Shown here in pieces: positions 57,208-64,000 of a stretch of 64,000 bases of DNA. Position numbers and translations under genes: made by a program. Origin of the DNA: Jeotgalibacillus malaysiensis (GTDB lineage: Bacteria > Bacillota > Bacilli > Bacillales > Jeotgalibacillaceae); the NCBI GenBank assembly GCA_000818095.1, contig CP009416.1:1906501-1970500 (forward strand). Reading direction: 5' to 3'. Within the stretch, counting starts at the first letter, position 1; every line of letters begins with the position of its first letter. The notes under the pieces are model-generated. The model ran no database searches. It was not told the DNA's origin and saw only the letters and a list, made by a program, of their open reading frames with translations.

Positions 57208-58683
57208 TTACACTTCTACTGCTTCTTTTTTCATATATCTTAGAACAGGCTTACGTGCTGCCTGCGTTTCATCCAGACGGCTGATTACTGTCGTATGCGG
57301 GGCCTCCTGAACAATTTCAGGATTTTCTTCCGCTTCTTTTGCAATCTGTATCATCGCTTCAATAAATGAATCAAGCGTTTCTTTTGACTCTGTTTCAGTT
57401 GGCTCAATCATCATACATTCCTCAACGTTGATCGGGAAATAGATCGTTGGTGGATGGAAGCCGAAATCAAGCAGTCTCTTTGCGATATCTAATGTGCGGA
57501 CACCTAGTTTTTTCTGGCGCTTGCCGCTGATAACAAATTCATGCTTACAATGTCTGTCATATGGCAGGTCGAAATACTCAGCCAGTCTTCTCATCATATA
57601 GTTAGCATTAATAACCGCATTTTCACTTACTGCTTTCAAGCCATCAGGACCCATCGTTCTGATATAGGTATAGGCACGTACATTGATACCGAAATTACCA
57701 TAATAAGGCTTCACGCGGCCAATAGAGTCCGGGCGGTTATAATCGAATGTAAAGCCTTCTTCCGTTTTAACCAGTACCGGTTTAGGCAGATAAGGAATAA
57801 GATCCTTTTTCACACCAACCGGACCTGAACCAGGACCGCCGCCGCCGTGTGGACCTGTGAACGTTTTATGGAGATTTAAATGTACTACATCAAAGCCCAT
57901 ATCTCCCGGACGCGCCTTAGCCAGCACAGCATTCAGGTTCGCACCGTCATAATATAGCTTTCCGCCAGCATCATGGATGATAGAAGCCATTTCAAGAATA
58001 TCTTCCTCAAACAGTCCAAGCGTATTCGGGTTTGTCAGCATCAGTGCTGCAGTCTGTTCGTCTACTACTCTCTTCAGATCTTCAAGGTCAACAAGGCCGT
58101 TTTCATTTGATTTAACAGTGACCGTTTCAAATCCAGCAACAGTAGCAGAAGCAGGATTGGTTCCATGCGCTGAGTCAGGAACGATTACTTTTGTTCGGTT
58201 GAAGTCTCCATTTGCTTCATGGAAGGCTCTGATCATCATCAGTCCTGTCCACTCACCATGTGCGCCTGCTGCCGGCTGCAAAGTTACTTCATCCATACCG
58301 GTAATTTCAATTAAGTGTTCCTGAAGATCATACATCATCTCCATTGCACCCTGAACAGTGCTTTCATCCTGGAGCGGGTGGATGTGAGCAAATCCAGCAT
58401 AGCGAGCTACTGCTTCATTTACTTTTGGATTGTATTTCATTGTACAGCTTCCAAGCGGATAAAAACCTGAATCTACTCCGTGGTTTCTCTTAGAAAGAGC
58501 TGTGTAATGTCTCATAATATCCAGCTCTGATACTTCAGGCAGTTCAGGAGATTCTTTACGAATAAAACCTTCAGGAAGCAGTTCTTCAACATCTGATTCC
58601 GGTACATCCAGGTCCGGGAGACTATAACCGATTCTTCCTTCACGTGACAATTCAAATATTAGCGGCTGGTTCTCATTACGCAT
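57208..58683 (-). CDS. gcvPB: Glycine dehydrogenase (decarboxylating) subunit 2
   Basis: PLP-dependent P-protein half of the glycine cleavage system that, with GcvPA, decarboxylates glycine and passes the aminomethyl group to lipoylated H protein. The PLP lysine lies in [34 protein letters not shown] and [20 protein letters not shown] are also typical. 491 residues. Overlaps gcvPA by 8 nt. No gcvH is in the window. Confidence 0.97.
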   Translation of the reverse strand: MRNENQPLIFELSREGRIGYSLPDLDVPESDVEELLPEGFIRKESPELPEVSELDIMRHYTALSKRNHGVDSGFYPLGSCTMKYNPKVNEAVARYAGFAHIHPLQDESTVQGAMEMMYDLQEHLIEITGMDEVTLQPAAGAHGEWTGLMMIRAFHEANGDFNRTKVIVPDSAHGTNPASATVAGFETVTVKSNENGLVDLEDLKRVVDEQTAALMLTNPNTLGLFEEDILEMASIIHDAGGKLYYDGANLNAVLAKARPGDMGFDVVHLNLHKTFTGPHGGGGPGSGPVGVKKDLIPYLPKPVLVKTEEGFTFDYNRPDSIGRVKPYYGNFGINVRAYTYIRTMGPDGLKAVSENAVINANYMMRRLAEYFDLPYDRHCKHEFVISGKRQKKLGVRTLDIAKRLLDFGFHPPTIYFPINVEECMMIEPTETESKETLDSFIEAMIQIAKEAEENPEIVQEAPHTTVISRLDETQAARKPVLRYMKKEAVEV

Positions 58684-60019
58684 ATTGTTTCAGCTCCTCT
58701 GCGAGTACATCAATTTCTTCTTTCGTACGCTGTTCTGTCACTGCAATCAGCATCTGATTCTGACGGCTGTCAAAGTCTCTGCCAAGGTCATAACCGCCAA
58801 TGATGTTTTTCTTCATCAGCGCCTGATTCACTTCAGAGACAGGCTGATTCAGTTCAACAACAAATTCATTAAATGTATAACCACCGTTAACGACCGTTAA
58901 GCCGGCTGCCTTCAGCTGTTTTTTTGCATATGCAGCTTTTTGAAGGTTCTGATGAGCGATTTCCTTAATACCCTGTTTACCAAGGGCTGTCATCGTGACA
59001 GAAGACGCCAGTGCATTAAGCGCCTGATTTGAACAGATATTTGAAGTTGCTTTGTCTCTTCTGATATGCTGCTCACGCGCTTGAAGCGTTAATACATAGC
59101 CACGCTGTCCTTCTTCATCATTCGTTTCCCCTACCAGTCGGCCAGGTACTTTTCTCATGAGCTTTTTTGTAACAGCAAAATATCCGCAGTGAGGGCCGCC
59201 AAACGACTGAGGGAGTCCAAATGGCTGTGCGTCACCTACAACAATGTCAGCACCAAATTCTCCTGGCGGTGTCAGTGCACCGAGTGATAAAGGATTTGAA
59301 GATACCACAAACATTGCTTTACTTCCGTGAGCAAGCTGTTCAATCTGATCAAGTCTTTCAATCTGACCGAAGAAGTTTGGATATTGCACCATTACTGCAG
59401 CGATTTCATCTGACATGAGCGCTTTTAGTTCATTCAGGTCTGTAACGCCATCTTTTTCAGGTACCATGACAACTTCAATATGCTGCCCGGCTGCATATGT
59501 TTCAAGCACCGCTTTTGATTCAGGATGAACAGCACCCGAGACAAGCACTTTCTTACGCTTCGTCTGACCAGCTGAAAGCATGGCTGCTTCCGCAAAAGAT
59601 GTGCCTCCATCGTACATTGAAGAGTTGGCTACATCCATTCCAGTCAGTTCAGCAATCATTGTCTGAAATTCAAAAATTGCCTGAAGTTCACCCTGTGAGA
59701 TTTCCGGCTGATAAGGTGTATATGCTGTATAAAATTCTGATCTTGAAATCACATGGTCCATAATGACTGGTGAGTAATGATCATATACTCCAGCACCGAG
59801 GAATGATGTGTTTTGCTGCGTATCAGCATTTTTCCCTGCAAGCTGGGCAAGTTCCTTCATTAGTGCGGATTCAGTTTTAGCAGGCTTAATGTTTAATTCC
59901 CCTTTAAAACGCACTTTTTCAGGAATGTCCTCAAATAGTTCTTCAACTGATGAGACCCCAATTGTTTTAAGCATTTCCTTCTGATCCTGTTCAGTCATTG
60001 GTAAATAACGATGCTTCAT
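58676..60019 (-). CDS. gcvPA: Glycine dehydrogenase (decarboxylating) subunit 1
   Basis: The second, PLP-lysine-lacking half of the split P-protein: [68 protein letters not shown] and [21 protein letters not shown] are diagnostic. 447 residues, normal. It sits between gcvT and gcvPB in one operon controlled by the glycine riboswitch. Confidence 0.97.
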   Translation of the reverse strand: MKHRYLPMTEQDQKEMLKTIGVSSVEELFEDIPEKVRFKGELNIKPAKTESALMKELAQLAGKNADTQQNTSFLGAGVYDHYSPVIMDHVISRSEFYTAYTPYQPEISQGELQAIFEFQTMIAELTGMDVANSSMYDGGTSFAEAAMLSAGQTKRKKVLVSGAVHPESKAVLETYAAGQHIEVVMVPEKDGVTDLNELKALMSDEIAAVMVQYPNFFGQIERLDQIEQLAHGSKAMFVVSSNPLSLGALTPPGEFGADIVVGDAQPFGLPQSFGGPHCGYFAVTKKLMRKVPGRLVGETNDEEGQRGYVLTLQAREQHIRRDKATSNICSNQALNALASSVTMTALGKQGIKEIAHQNLQKAAYAKKQLKAAGLTVVNGGYTFNEFVVELNQPVSEVNQALMKKNIIGGYDLGRDFDSRQNQMLIAVTEQRTKEEIDVLAEELKQYA

Positions 60020-60039
60020 ATTCTCTGCTCCCTTCTTTA

Positions 60040-61137
60040 TTACCTTTTATAAAATGGCGATTTCACAACTTCAGCTTTTAATTTCTTTTTTCTCACTTCA
60101 ACTAATACTTCCTGACCGAGTGAAGCGTATTCTTTTTCTACTAGGATATAACCTACATTTTTACCTAAAGTCGGTGACTGGGTACCTGTTGTTACAAAGC
60201 CGATTTCATTTTCACCTGCAAATACTTTGTATCCATGACGTGGTATTCCTTTATCAATCATCTCGATTCCAACCAGCTTGCGTGGCGCGCCATTTGCTTT
60301 TTGTTCTTTTAATACGTCCTGACCGATAAAAGCTGTTTCTTTATCCGGCTTAACAGCAAACCCGATGCCAGCCTCGATTGGAGAAATATCAGCAGTAAGT
60401 TCCTGACCATATAGTGCAAGTTTCGCTTCAAATCTAAGCGTATCCCGTGCACCAAGACCGCATGGCAGCAAACCATCTTCTTTACCTGCTTCAAGCAGCT
60501 CTTTCCAAAGCTTTTCTGCATCTTCAGGACTGCAGTATAGTTCGAATCCATCCTCACCTGTATAACCCGTTCTTGAAACAAGCACTGATGAACCGTTAAT
60601 ATTCACATCATCTTTAAATTTAAAAAATGTAATCGCACTCAGATCTTCCTGTGTCAGCTTTTGAAGAATTGATTCAGCTTTCGGTCCCTGCAGGGCAATC
60701 TGAGCAACCTGATCTGAAATATTTTCAACTGTCACATTGTCAATTTTATGCTGCTGCATCCACTCTACATCTTTTTCAATATTAGACGCATTAATCACTA
60801 ACAGATAATCATCTTCACTCTTTTTATACACGAGCAGATCATCAACTGTTCCGCCATTCTCATAGCACATCGCTGTATATTGCGCTTGTCCGTTTTTAAT
60901 TTTGCTAATATCATTTGTCATCATTTTCTGAAGGTAAGCAAGACTTCCTGATCCCGTCACTTTCACTTCTCCCATATGGGAAACATCGAATAAACCTGCA
61001 TTTTTTCTTACAGCATGGTGCTCTTCTTTGATACTTGAAAACTGTACCGGCAGCGCCCATCCTCCAAAATCAATTACTTTTCCACCAAACTCTTTATAAG
61101 TGTCAAAGAGCGGGGTCTTCTTCAAAGTGTCATTCAT
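60040..61137 (-). CDS. gcvT: Aminomethyltransferase (glycine cleavage T protein)
   Basis: Transfers the aminomethyl carbon from H protein to tetrahydrofolate, yielding methylene-THF for Fol[55 protein letters not shown] and [15 protein letters not shown] (catalytic Asp region) are present. ATG 61137 (MNDTLKK, 365 residues) lies 7 nt after GGAGG; the frame to 61221 runs through the riboswitch terminator and is not real coding. Confidence 0.96.
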   Translation of the reverse strand: MNDTLKKTPLFDTYKEFGGKVIDFGGWALPVQFSSIKEEHHAVRKNAGLFDVSHMGEVKVTGSGSLAYLQKMMTNDISKIKNGQAQYTAMCYENGGTVDDLLVYKKSEDDYLLVINASNIEKDVEWMQQHKIDNVTVENISDQVAQIALQGPKAESILQKLTQEDLSAITFFKFKDDVNINGSSVLVSRTGYTGEDGFELYCSPEDAEKLWKELLEAGKEDGLLPCGLGARDTLRFEAKLALYGQELTADISPIEAGIGFAVKPDKETAFIGQDVLKEQKANGAPRKLVGIEMIDKGIPRHGYKVFAGENEIGFVTTGTQSPTLGKNVGYILVEKEYASLGQEVLVEVRKKKLKAEVVKSPFYKR

Positions 61138-61171
61138 CAGGCTTCCTCCTCTTACTGGTCCAAATACATAC

Positions 61172-61380
61172 AAAAAAGGACAGGGATACCCCTTTTGATA
61201 ACGGGTCCCTGTCCTTTTCACCTGAAAGTTTTACCTTGCGGCTTTCCTCTTTGGTGGTTTCATCTAATGAGAAACACTCTCCAGAGTTGCGTCCGGCAGA
61301 AGTCTTTTTGCCTGAGAGATTCACGGATCTGTTTGCTCCTTCGGCGCTCTTTGTAAAAGAGTCTCTCCCTCTGCTTTCAT
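61172..61380 (-). promoter_or_regulatory. Tandem glycine riboswitch with terminator
   Basis: On the minus strand aptamer 1 shows GCGCCGAAGGAGCAA, TCTCAGGCAAAAAGAC and GGACGCAACTCTGGAGAG. Aptamer 2 shows ACCACCAAAGAGGAAAGCCG and CTTTCAGGTGAAAAGGAC. A 13-bp intrinsic terminator (61174-61186 with 61206-61218) with a T run follows. Its 5' arm overlaps the end of aptamer 2, so glycine binding would favour read-through into gcvT-gcvPA-gcvPB. Confidence 0.93.
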
Positions 61381-61383
61381 TCG

Positions 61384-61411
61384 CTTATATTTGTTTAATA
61401 AATGGACACAA
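61384..61411 (-). promoter_or_regulatory. Promoter of the glycine riboswitch operon
   Basis: On the minus strand TTGTGT (61411-61406), 16 bp, TATAAG (61389-61384), just before the aptamer. The remaining space to yqhH at 61519 shows nothing else I can name. Confidence 0.5.
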
Positions 61412-61518
61412 TAACAAATAGTTTATTCATTTCATTCTGATTACTCTTAAAATCATCTTTATCGTACCATCATCTTTCTATTACAACAATCATTAATTGC
61501 AAGGAAAGGAGATTTATT

Positions 61519-63153
61519 ATGTCGATATCAGCTGTTTCTCATGAAGAAAACTGGAAAGAGGCATTTTTGTCCTATTTATATAAACCTAAATCTCCAAACT
61601 ATGATTTAAGTCTTCAAGTGCGGAAACATCACCAGGAAATGACTGTGGCTGAAGGTGAATTAAAATCATTAAAGGCGCTTACTTCTTTTAACCCGCTCCC
61701 GCATCAGGTGGATGCAGTGAAGAAAGTAATTTTCAACATGAATGGACAGGCAATTCTTGCAGATGAAGTCGGTCTCGGCAAGACAGCTGAAGCAGCATTG
61801 ATCCTAAAGGAGCTTCAACTAAGATATTTGGTATCTACCGTATTGATCCTTGTACCTTCTTCACTTGCTGGGCAGTGGCAGGCTGAACTGCAGAGCCTTG
61901 GCATCGCTTCAATCATCCATAAAGGTAAAAAAGAATGGCGGACTTACCCTATTACCATCGCATCTATCGATCTTTTGAAAAGAGAGCCTTTTAAAACGAT
62001 GTTTACTGAACTTGCCTTTGACCTTGTGATTGTTGATGAGGCGCATAAACTCTCTAATCCAAAAACGATGAATTATCAATTTACAGCTTCCCTGACTAAG
62101 AAGTATCTGCTGCTTTTAACCGCAACACCTGTTCAGAATAAATCAGAAGAGCTATATACGCTCTCAACGTTAGTCAAACCTAGTCTTTTTGAGGATAAAA
62201 AACAATTTAATCGATTATGCAGAGAACAACCTGATGAATTACAAAGCCGGATCAGTCAAATGATGATCAGAACTAGAAAGCAGGACACAGAAATCAAGTG
62301 GACAAAGAGAAATATAAATATAAAATGGCTTGAACAGAGCGGGTATGAAAAAGAGCTTTATACCGCGCTTGAAAAAGCATTCAGAGAGCTGAAAAGATTA
62401 AACAAACATCAATTCACCCATCTGACCTTGTTAAAACAGGGGTGCAGTTCAAGCATTGCACTATTAAAAGCACTGAGAAGAGAGCAGCATCAGGATATCT
62501 GCCATATTCTCGGTCCGGTGCTGAACGTCACACCAGATCAGCTTGAAACAATTAAAGCGCGAGAGATCTTAAAGATGATTAAAAGCAGACAGGAGAAAGT
62601 GCTGATTTTTACCCAGTACCGCGCTACACAACTTTATCTTCAGTGGTACTTAAAACAGCATGGTGTAGCGTCAGTCATGTTTCGCGGAGGATTTAAGAAA
62701 GGAAAAAAGAAATGGATGACAGATCTTTTCAGGGACCATGCCGATGTGATGATTGCGACTGAGGCAGGATCTGAGGGTTTGAACCTGCAGTTTTGCAGCT
62801 GTATTATTCACGCAGATCTGCCCTGGAATCCAATGAAGCTTGAGCAGAGGATTGGAAGGGTTCACAGGCTAGGTCAGAAAAAAGATGTTGAAATTATTTA
62901 CCTGTTAAACCGACATACAATTGAAGAACGGATATGGAAGCTGCTTGAAAGTAAAGTGTATCTATTTGAAACGATTGTGGGAAGACATGAGCAAATCTTT
63001 TCACCTTATAGACTAGAGGCAGAAAAATATCTCGAGGATACACTGATGCATTCGCGGTCTGAAAATGAAATCAATTATAAGCTCAATATACTCGAAAACT
63101 TTTTAGCCAAAGAAGGTGAAGACAATGATAGAAACAGTCAGGCTGGTTACTGA
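61519..63153 (+). CDS. yqhH: SNF2-family helicase-like protein (YqhH)
   Basis: A 544-residue SWI2/SNF2 ATPase. Motif I ADEVGLGKTAEAALILKE, motif Ia LVPSSLAGQWQAEL, motif II VIVDEAHKLSN, motif III LTATPVQN, motif V ATEAGSEGLNLQFC and motif VI EQRIGRVHRLGQ are complete. Such proteins remodel nucleoprotein or RNA polymerase complexes (RapA-like), but the role of YqhH is unknown. It follows GGAG by 7 nt and overlaps yqhG by 29 bp. Confidence 0.9.
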   Translation: MSISAVSHEENWKEAFLSYLYKPKSPNYDLSLQVRKHHQEMTVAEGELKSLKALTSFNPLPHQVDAVKKVIFNMNGQAILADEVGLGKTAEAALILKELQLRYLVSTVLILVPSSLAGQWQAELQSLGIASIIHKGKKEWRTYPITIASIDLLKREPFKTMFTELAFDLVIVDEAHKLSNPKTMNYQFTASLTKKYLLLLTATPVQNKSEELYTLSTLVKPSLFEDKKQFNRLCREQPDELQSRISQMMIRTRKQDTEIKWTKRNINIKWLEQSGYEKELYTALEKAFRELKRLNKHQFTHLTLLKQGCSSSIALLKALRREQHQDICHILGPVLNVTPDQLETIKAREILKMIKSRQEKVLIFTQYRATQLYLQWYLKQHGVASVMFRGGFKKGKKKWMTDLFRDHADVMIATEAGSEGLNLQFCSCIIHADLPWNPMKLEQRIGRVHRLGQKKDVEIIYLLNRHTIEERIWKLLESKVYLFETIVGRHEQIFSPYRLEAEKYLEDTLMHSRSENEINYKLNILENFLAKEGEDNDRNSQAGY

Positions 63154-63774
63154 ATATTTAAAGTCTCTTGGAGCTGTTGTAACAGAATCATCTGATAAAG
63201 CTGCTGCGTTTTTGGCTGAAGAGCTCGATAGAAAGTTTATGAATAGACCTTTTTATTGGCACTACAGAGATGCACTGCAGCAGCCGGGTGCACCTATGCA
63301 GATCATTCTTACATCAACACCCGGCCTAGTGCAGCATAAAGATATCATTCAGCTCCATCCTGACCATCCGATCTTTGAAGCGATGCTCGAGGCTGCACAG
63401 GTGGATAACCGTTTTTATACTGCCTATGCGCATACTGAAGAAATAACAGAGCTCTTCCCATGGATCAGTCTGCATTTGACTGCTGAAACAGTGCCTCCAA
63501 AATCTGCAACGATCAGATTGAATGGCTGTATCTCTCTCACGACAGGCTGTATAAAAATAAACGATGCTGGACATCCTCTTACAGCTATACGGCCAGACGG
63601 AAGTATTATAAAAAAAACAAGCTGCCTTTTGAAGTTGCATTAAACCTGCTGGATCTGGAGCTCGAAAAAACAGTCAGATCAGCATTCAAACTACATCATG
63701 ATCATGGATCTTCTGAATTTGACATTCAGACTTACCATATATCAGCCGGTTTAATCTATCTTCATTCCCCTTAA
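63125..63774 (+). pseudogene. yqhG: yqhG, frameshifted
   Basis: YqhG is a bacillus protein of unknown function encoded after yqhH. The first frame reads from ATG 63125 (TVRLVTEYLKSLGAVV, NRPFYWHYRDAL, HPIFEAM) and stops at 63643. The expected C-terminus (LPFEVALNLLDLELEKTVRS … HISAGLIYLHSP) follows in the next frame to TAA 63772-63774. A run of eight A at 63610-63617 is the best break point: one more A would join IIKK to NKLPFE seamlessly. A shift near 63490 is an alternative. Even joined, the protein (about 217 residues) is shorter than usual, so an internal loss is possible. Confidence 0.65.
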
Positions 63775-64000
63775 CTGTTCGAGAATTTCTGAAACAGTTT
63801 CATAAGGTGAGCGATCTGATACTGAAACAGTTAAATGCGATACCTCTCTATAGGCTATATCCCTATTTTCAAACAGACTTTTTAATTCGTTGTAGGGTTT
63901 TGCAGCGACAGGTCTTGAAGAATCACCCTGAATTCTTTTATATAACTCTTCAAACGGGGCATAGAGATACACAACTAATCCGGCGTTTTGCAGCCATTCA
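63751..64000 (-). CDS. aroK: Shikimate kinase, C-terminal fragment
   Basis: The 5' part lies beyond the window. The visible 82 residues contain GLVVYLYAPFEELYKRIQGDSSRPV, matching the adenine-side lid of shikimate kinase (V-x-L-x-x-x-x-x-x-L-x-x-R-…-R-P), and end VSEILEQLRGMKID. Shikimate kinase phosphorylates shikimate on the way to aromatic amino acids; aroQ of the same pathway lies at 50 kb. It is convergent with yqhG and overlaps the frame-shifted yqhG end by 24 bp. Confidence 0.8.
   Translation of the reverse strand, partial: EWLQNAGLVVYLYAPFEELYKRIQGDSSRPVAAKPYNELKSLFENRDIAYREVSHLTVSVSDRSPYETVSEILEQLRGMKID

Noticed and set aside
60040-61221. Longer gcvT frame with 28 extra N-terminal residues
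   Set aside because: The extension translates the riboswitch terminator; the ribosome site supports ATG 61137.
61035-61421. Plus-strand ORF opposite the glycine riboswitch
   Set aside because: Shadow of the structured RNA; no ribosome site or family.
1-64000. CRISPR arrays, IS elements, prophage, tRNA or rRNA genes
   Set aside because: No repeat-spacer pattern, transposase, integrase, tRNA cloverleaf or rRNA segment was recognised; the only mobile item is the group I intron.

Overview
The window reads as a low-GC Gram-positive chromosome segment of the Bacillaceae/Caryophanaceae type (Bacillota). Gene order largely follows the Bacillus subtilis yqh-yqi-yqj region: aroK, yqhG, yqhH, gcvT-gcvPA-gcvPB, yqhL, yqhQ, aroQ, pepP, efp, the spoIIIA remnants, accB-accC, asp23, nusB, folD, xseA-xseB, ispA, dxs, tlyA, argR, recN, spoIVB, spo0A, the bkd operon, brxB, and the art and yqj genes. 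A genus cannot be proven from this; a Jeotgalibacillus-like, non-sporulating, cobalamin-using bacillus is my guess.

Layout. 1-8.1 kb: end of namA, rnz, zwf, a DoxX-like gene, gndA, dinB, a lone CheW-domain gene and an M20 peptidase. 8.1-10.2 kb: propionyl-CoA carboxylase beta chain and methylmalonyl-CoA epimerase, then the tiny prli42 gene. 10.4-14.5 kb: an aromatic-acid exporter homologue, an arginine-type ABC transporter and bacilliredoxin BrxB. 14.6-14.7 kb: a candidate C-rich small RNA. 14.7-29.6 kb: the methylmalonyl-CoA mutase operon and the branched-chain keto acid (bkd) operon with its regulator. 29.7-35.1 kb: yqzF, a phosphodiesterase, spo0A, a broken spoIVB, recN and argR. 35.3-45.8 kb: tlyA, dxs, oapA, a roughly 590-nt OLE RNA locus, ispA, xseBA, folD, nusB, asp23 and accCB. 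46-48.2 kb: the eroded spoIIIA operon. 48.3-52.5 kb: efp, pepP, aroQ, yqhR and yqhQ-yqhP. 52.6-56.4 kb: B12-dependent ribonucleotide reductase nrdJ, split by a group I intron that carries a homing endonuclease. 56.8-64 kb: yqhL, the glycine cleavage genes under a tandem glycine riboswitch, yqhH, a frameshifted yqhG and part of aroK.

How it works together. Leucine dehydrogenase and the BKD complex turn branched-chain amino acids into acyl-CoAs. Ptb and Buk recover ATP from these. Propionyl-CoA from valine and isoleucine is carboxylated, epimerised and isomerised to succinyl-CoA by MmdA, Mce and MutAB, with MeaB as mutase chaperone. The mutase and NrdJ both need adenosylcobalamin.

Main observations. 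(1) An OLE RNA plus oapA locus lies between ispA and dxs; its 5' and 3' ends pair and it has its own promoter. (2) A group I intron lies in nrdJ; both splice sites can be placed to the base. (3) Sporulation genes are decaying: spoIVB has a frameshift and an amber stop, spoIIIAB-AF are mostly deleted, spoIIIAH is frameshifted, yet spo0A and its 0A boxes look intact. (4) The BkdR regulator has lost its sigma-54 contact loop and arginine fingers, and its operon has a sigma-A-type promoter with a near-cre site. (5) There is an unannotated small RNA candidate between brxB and meaB.
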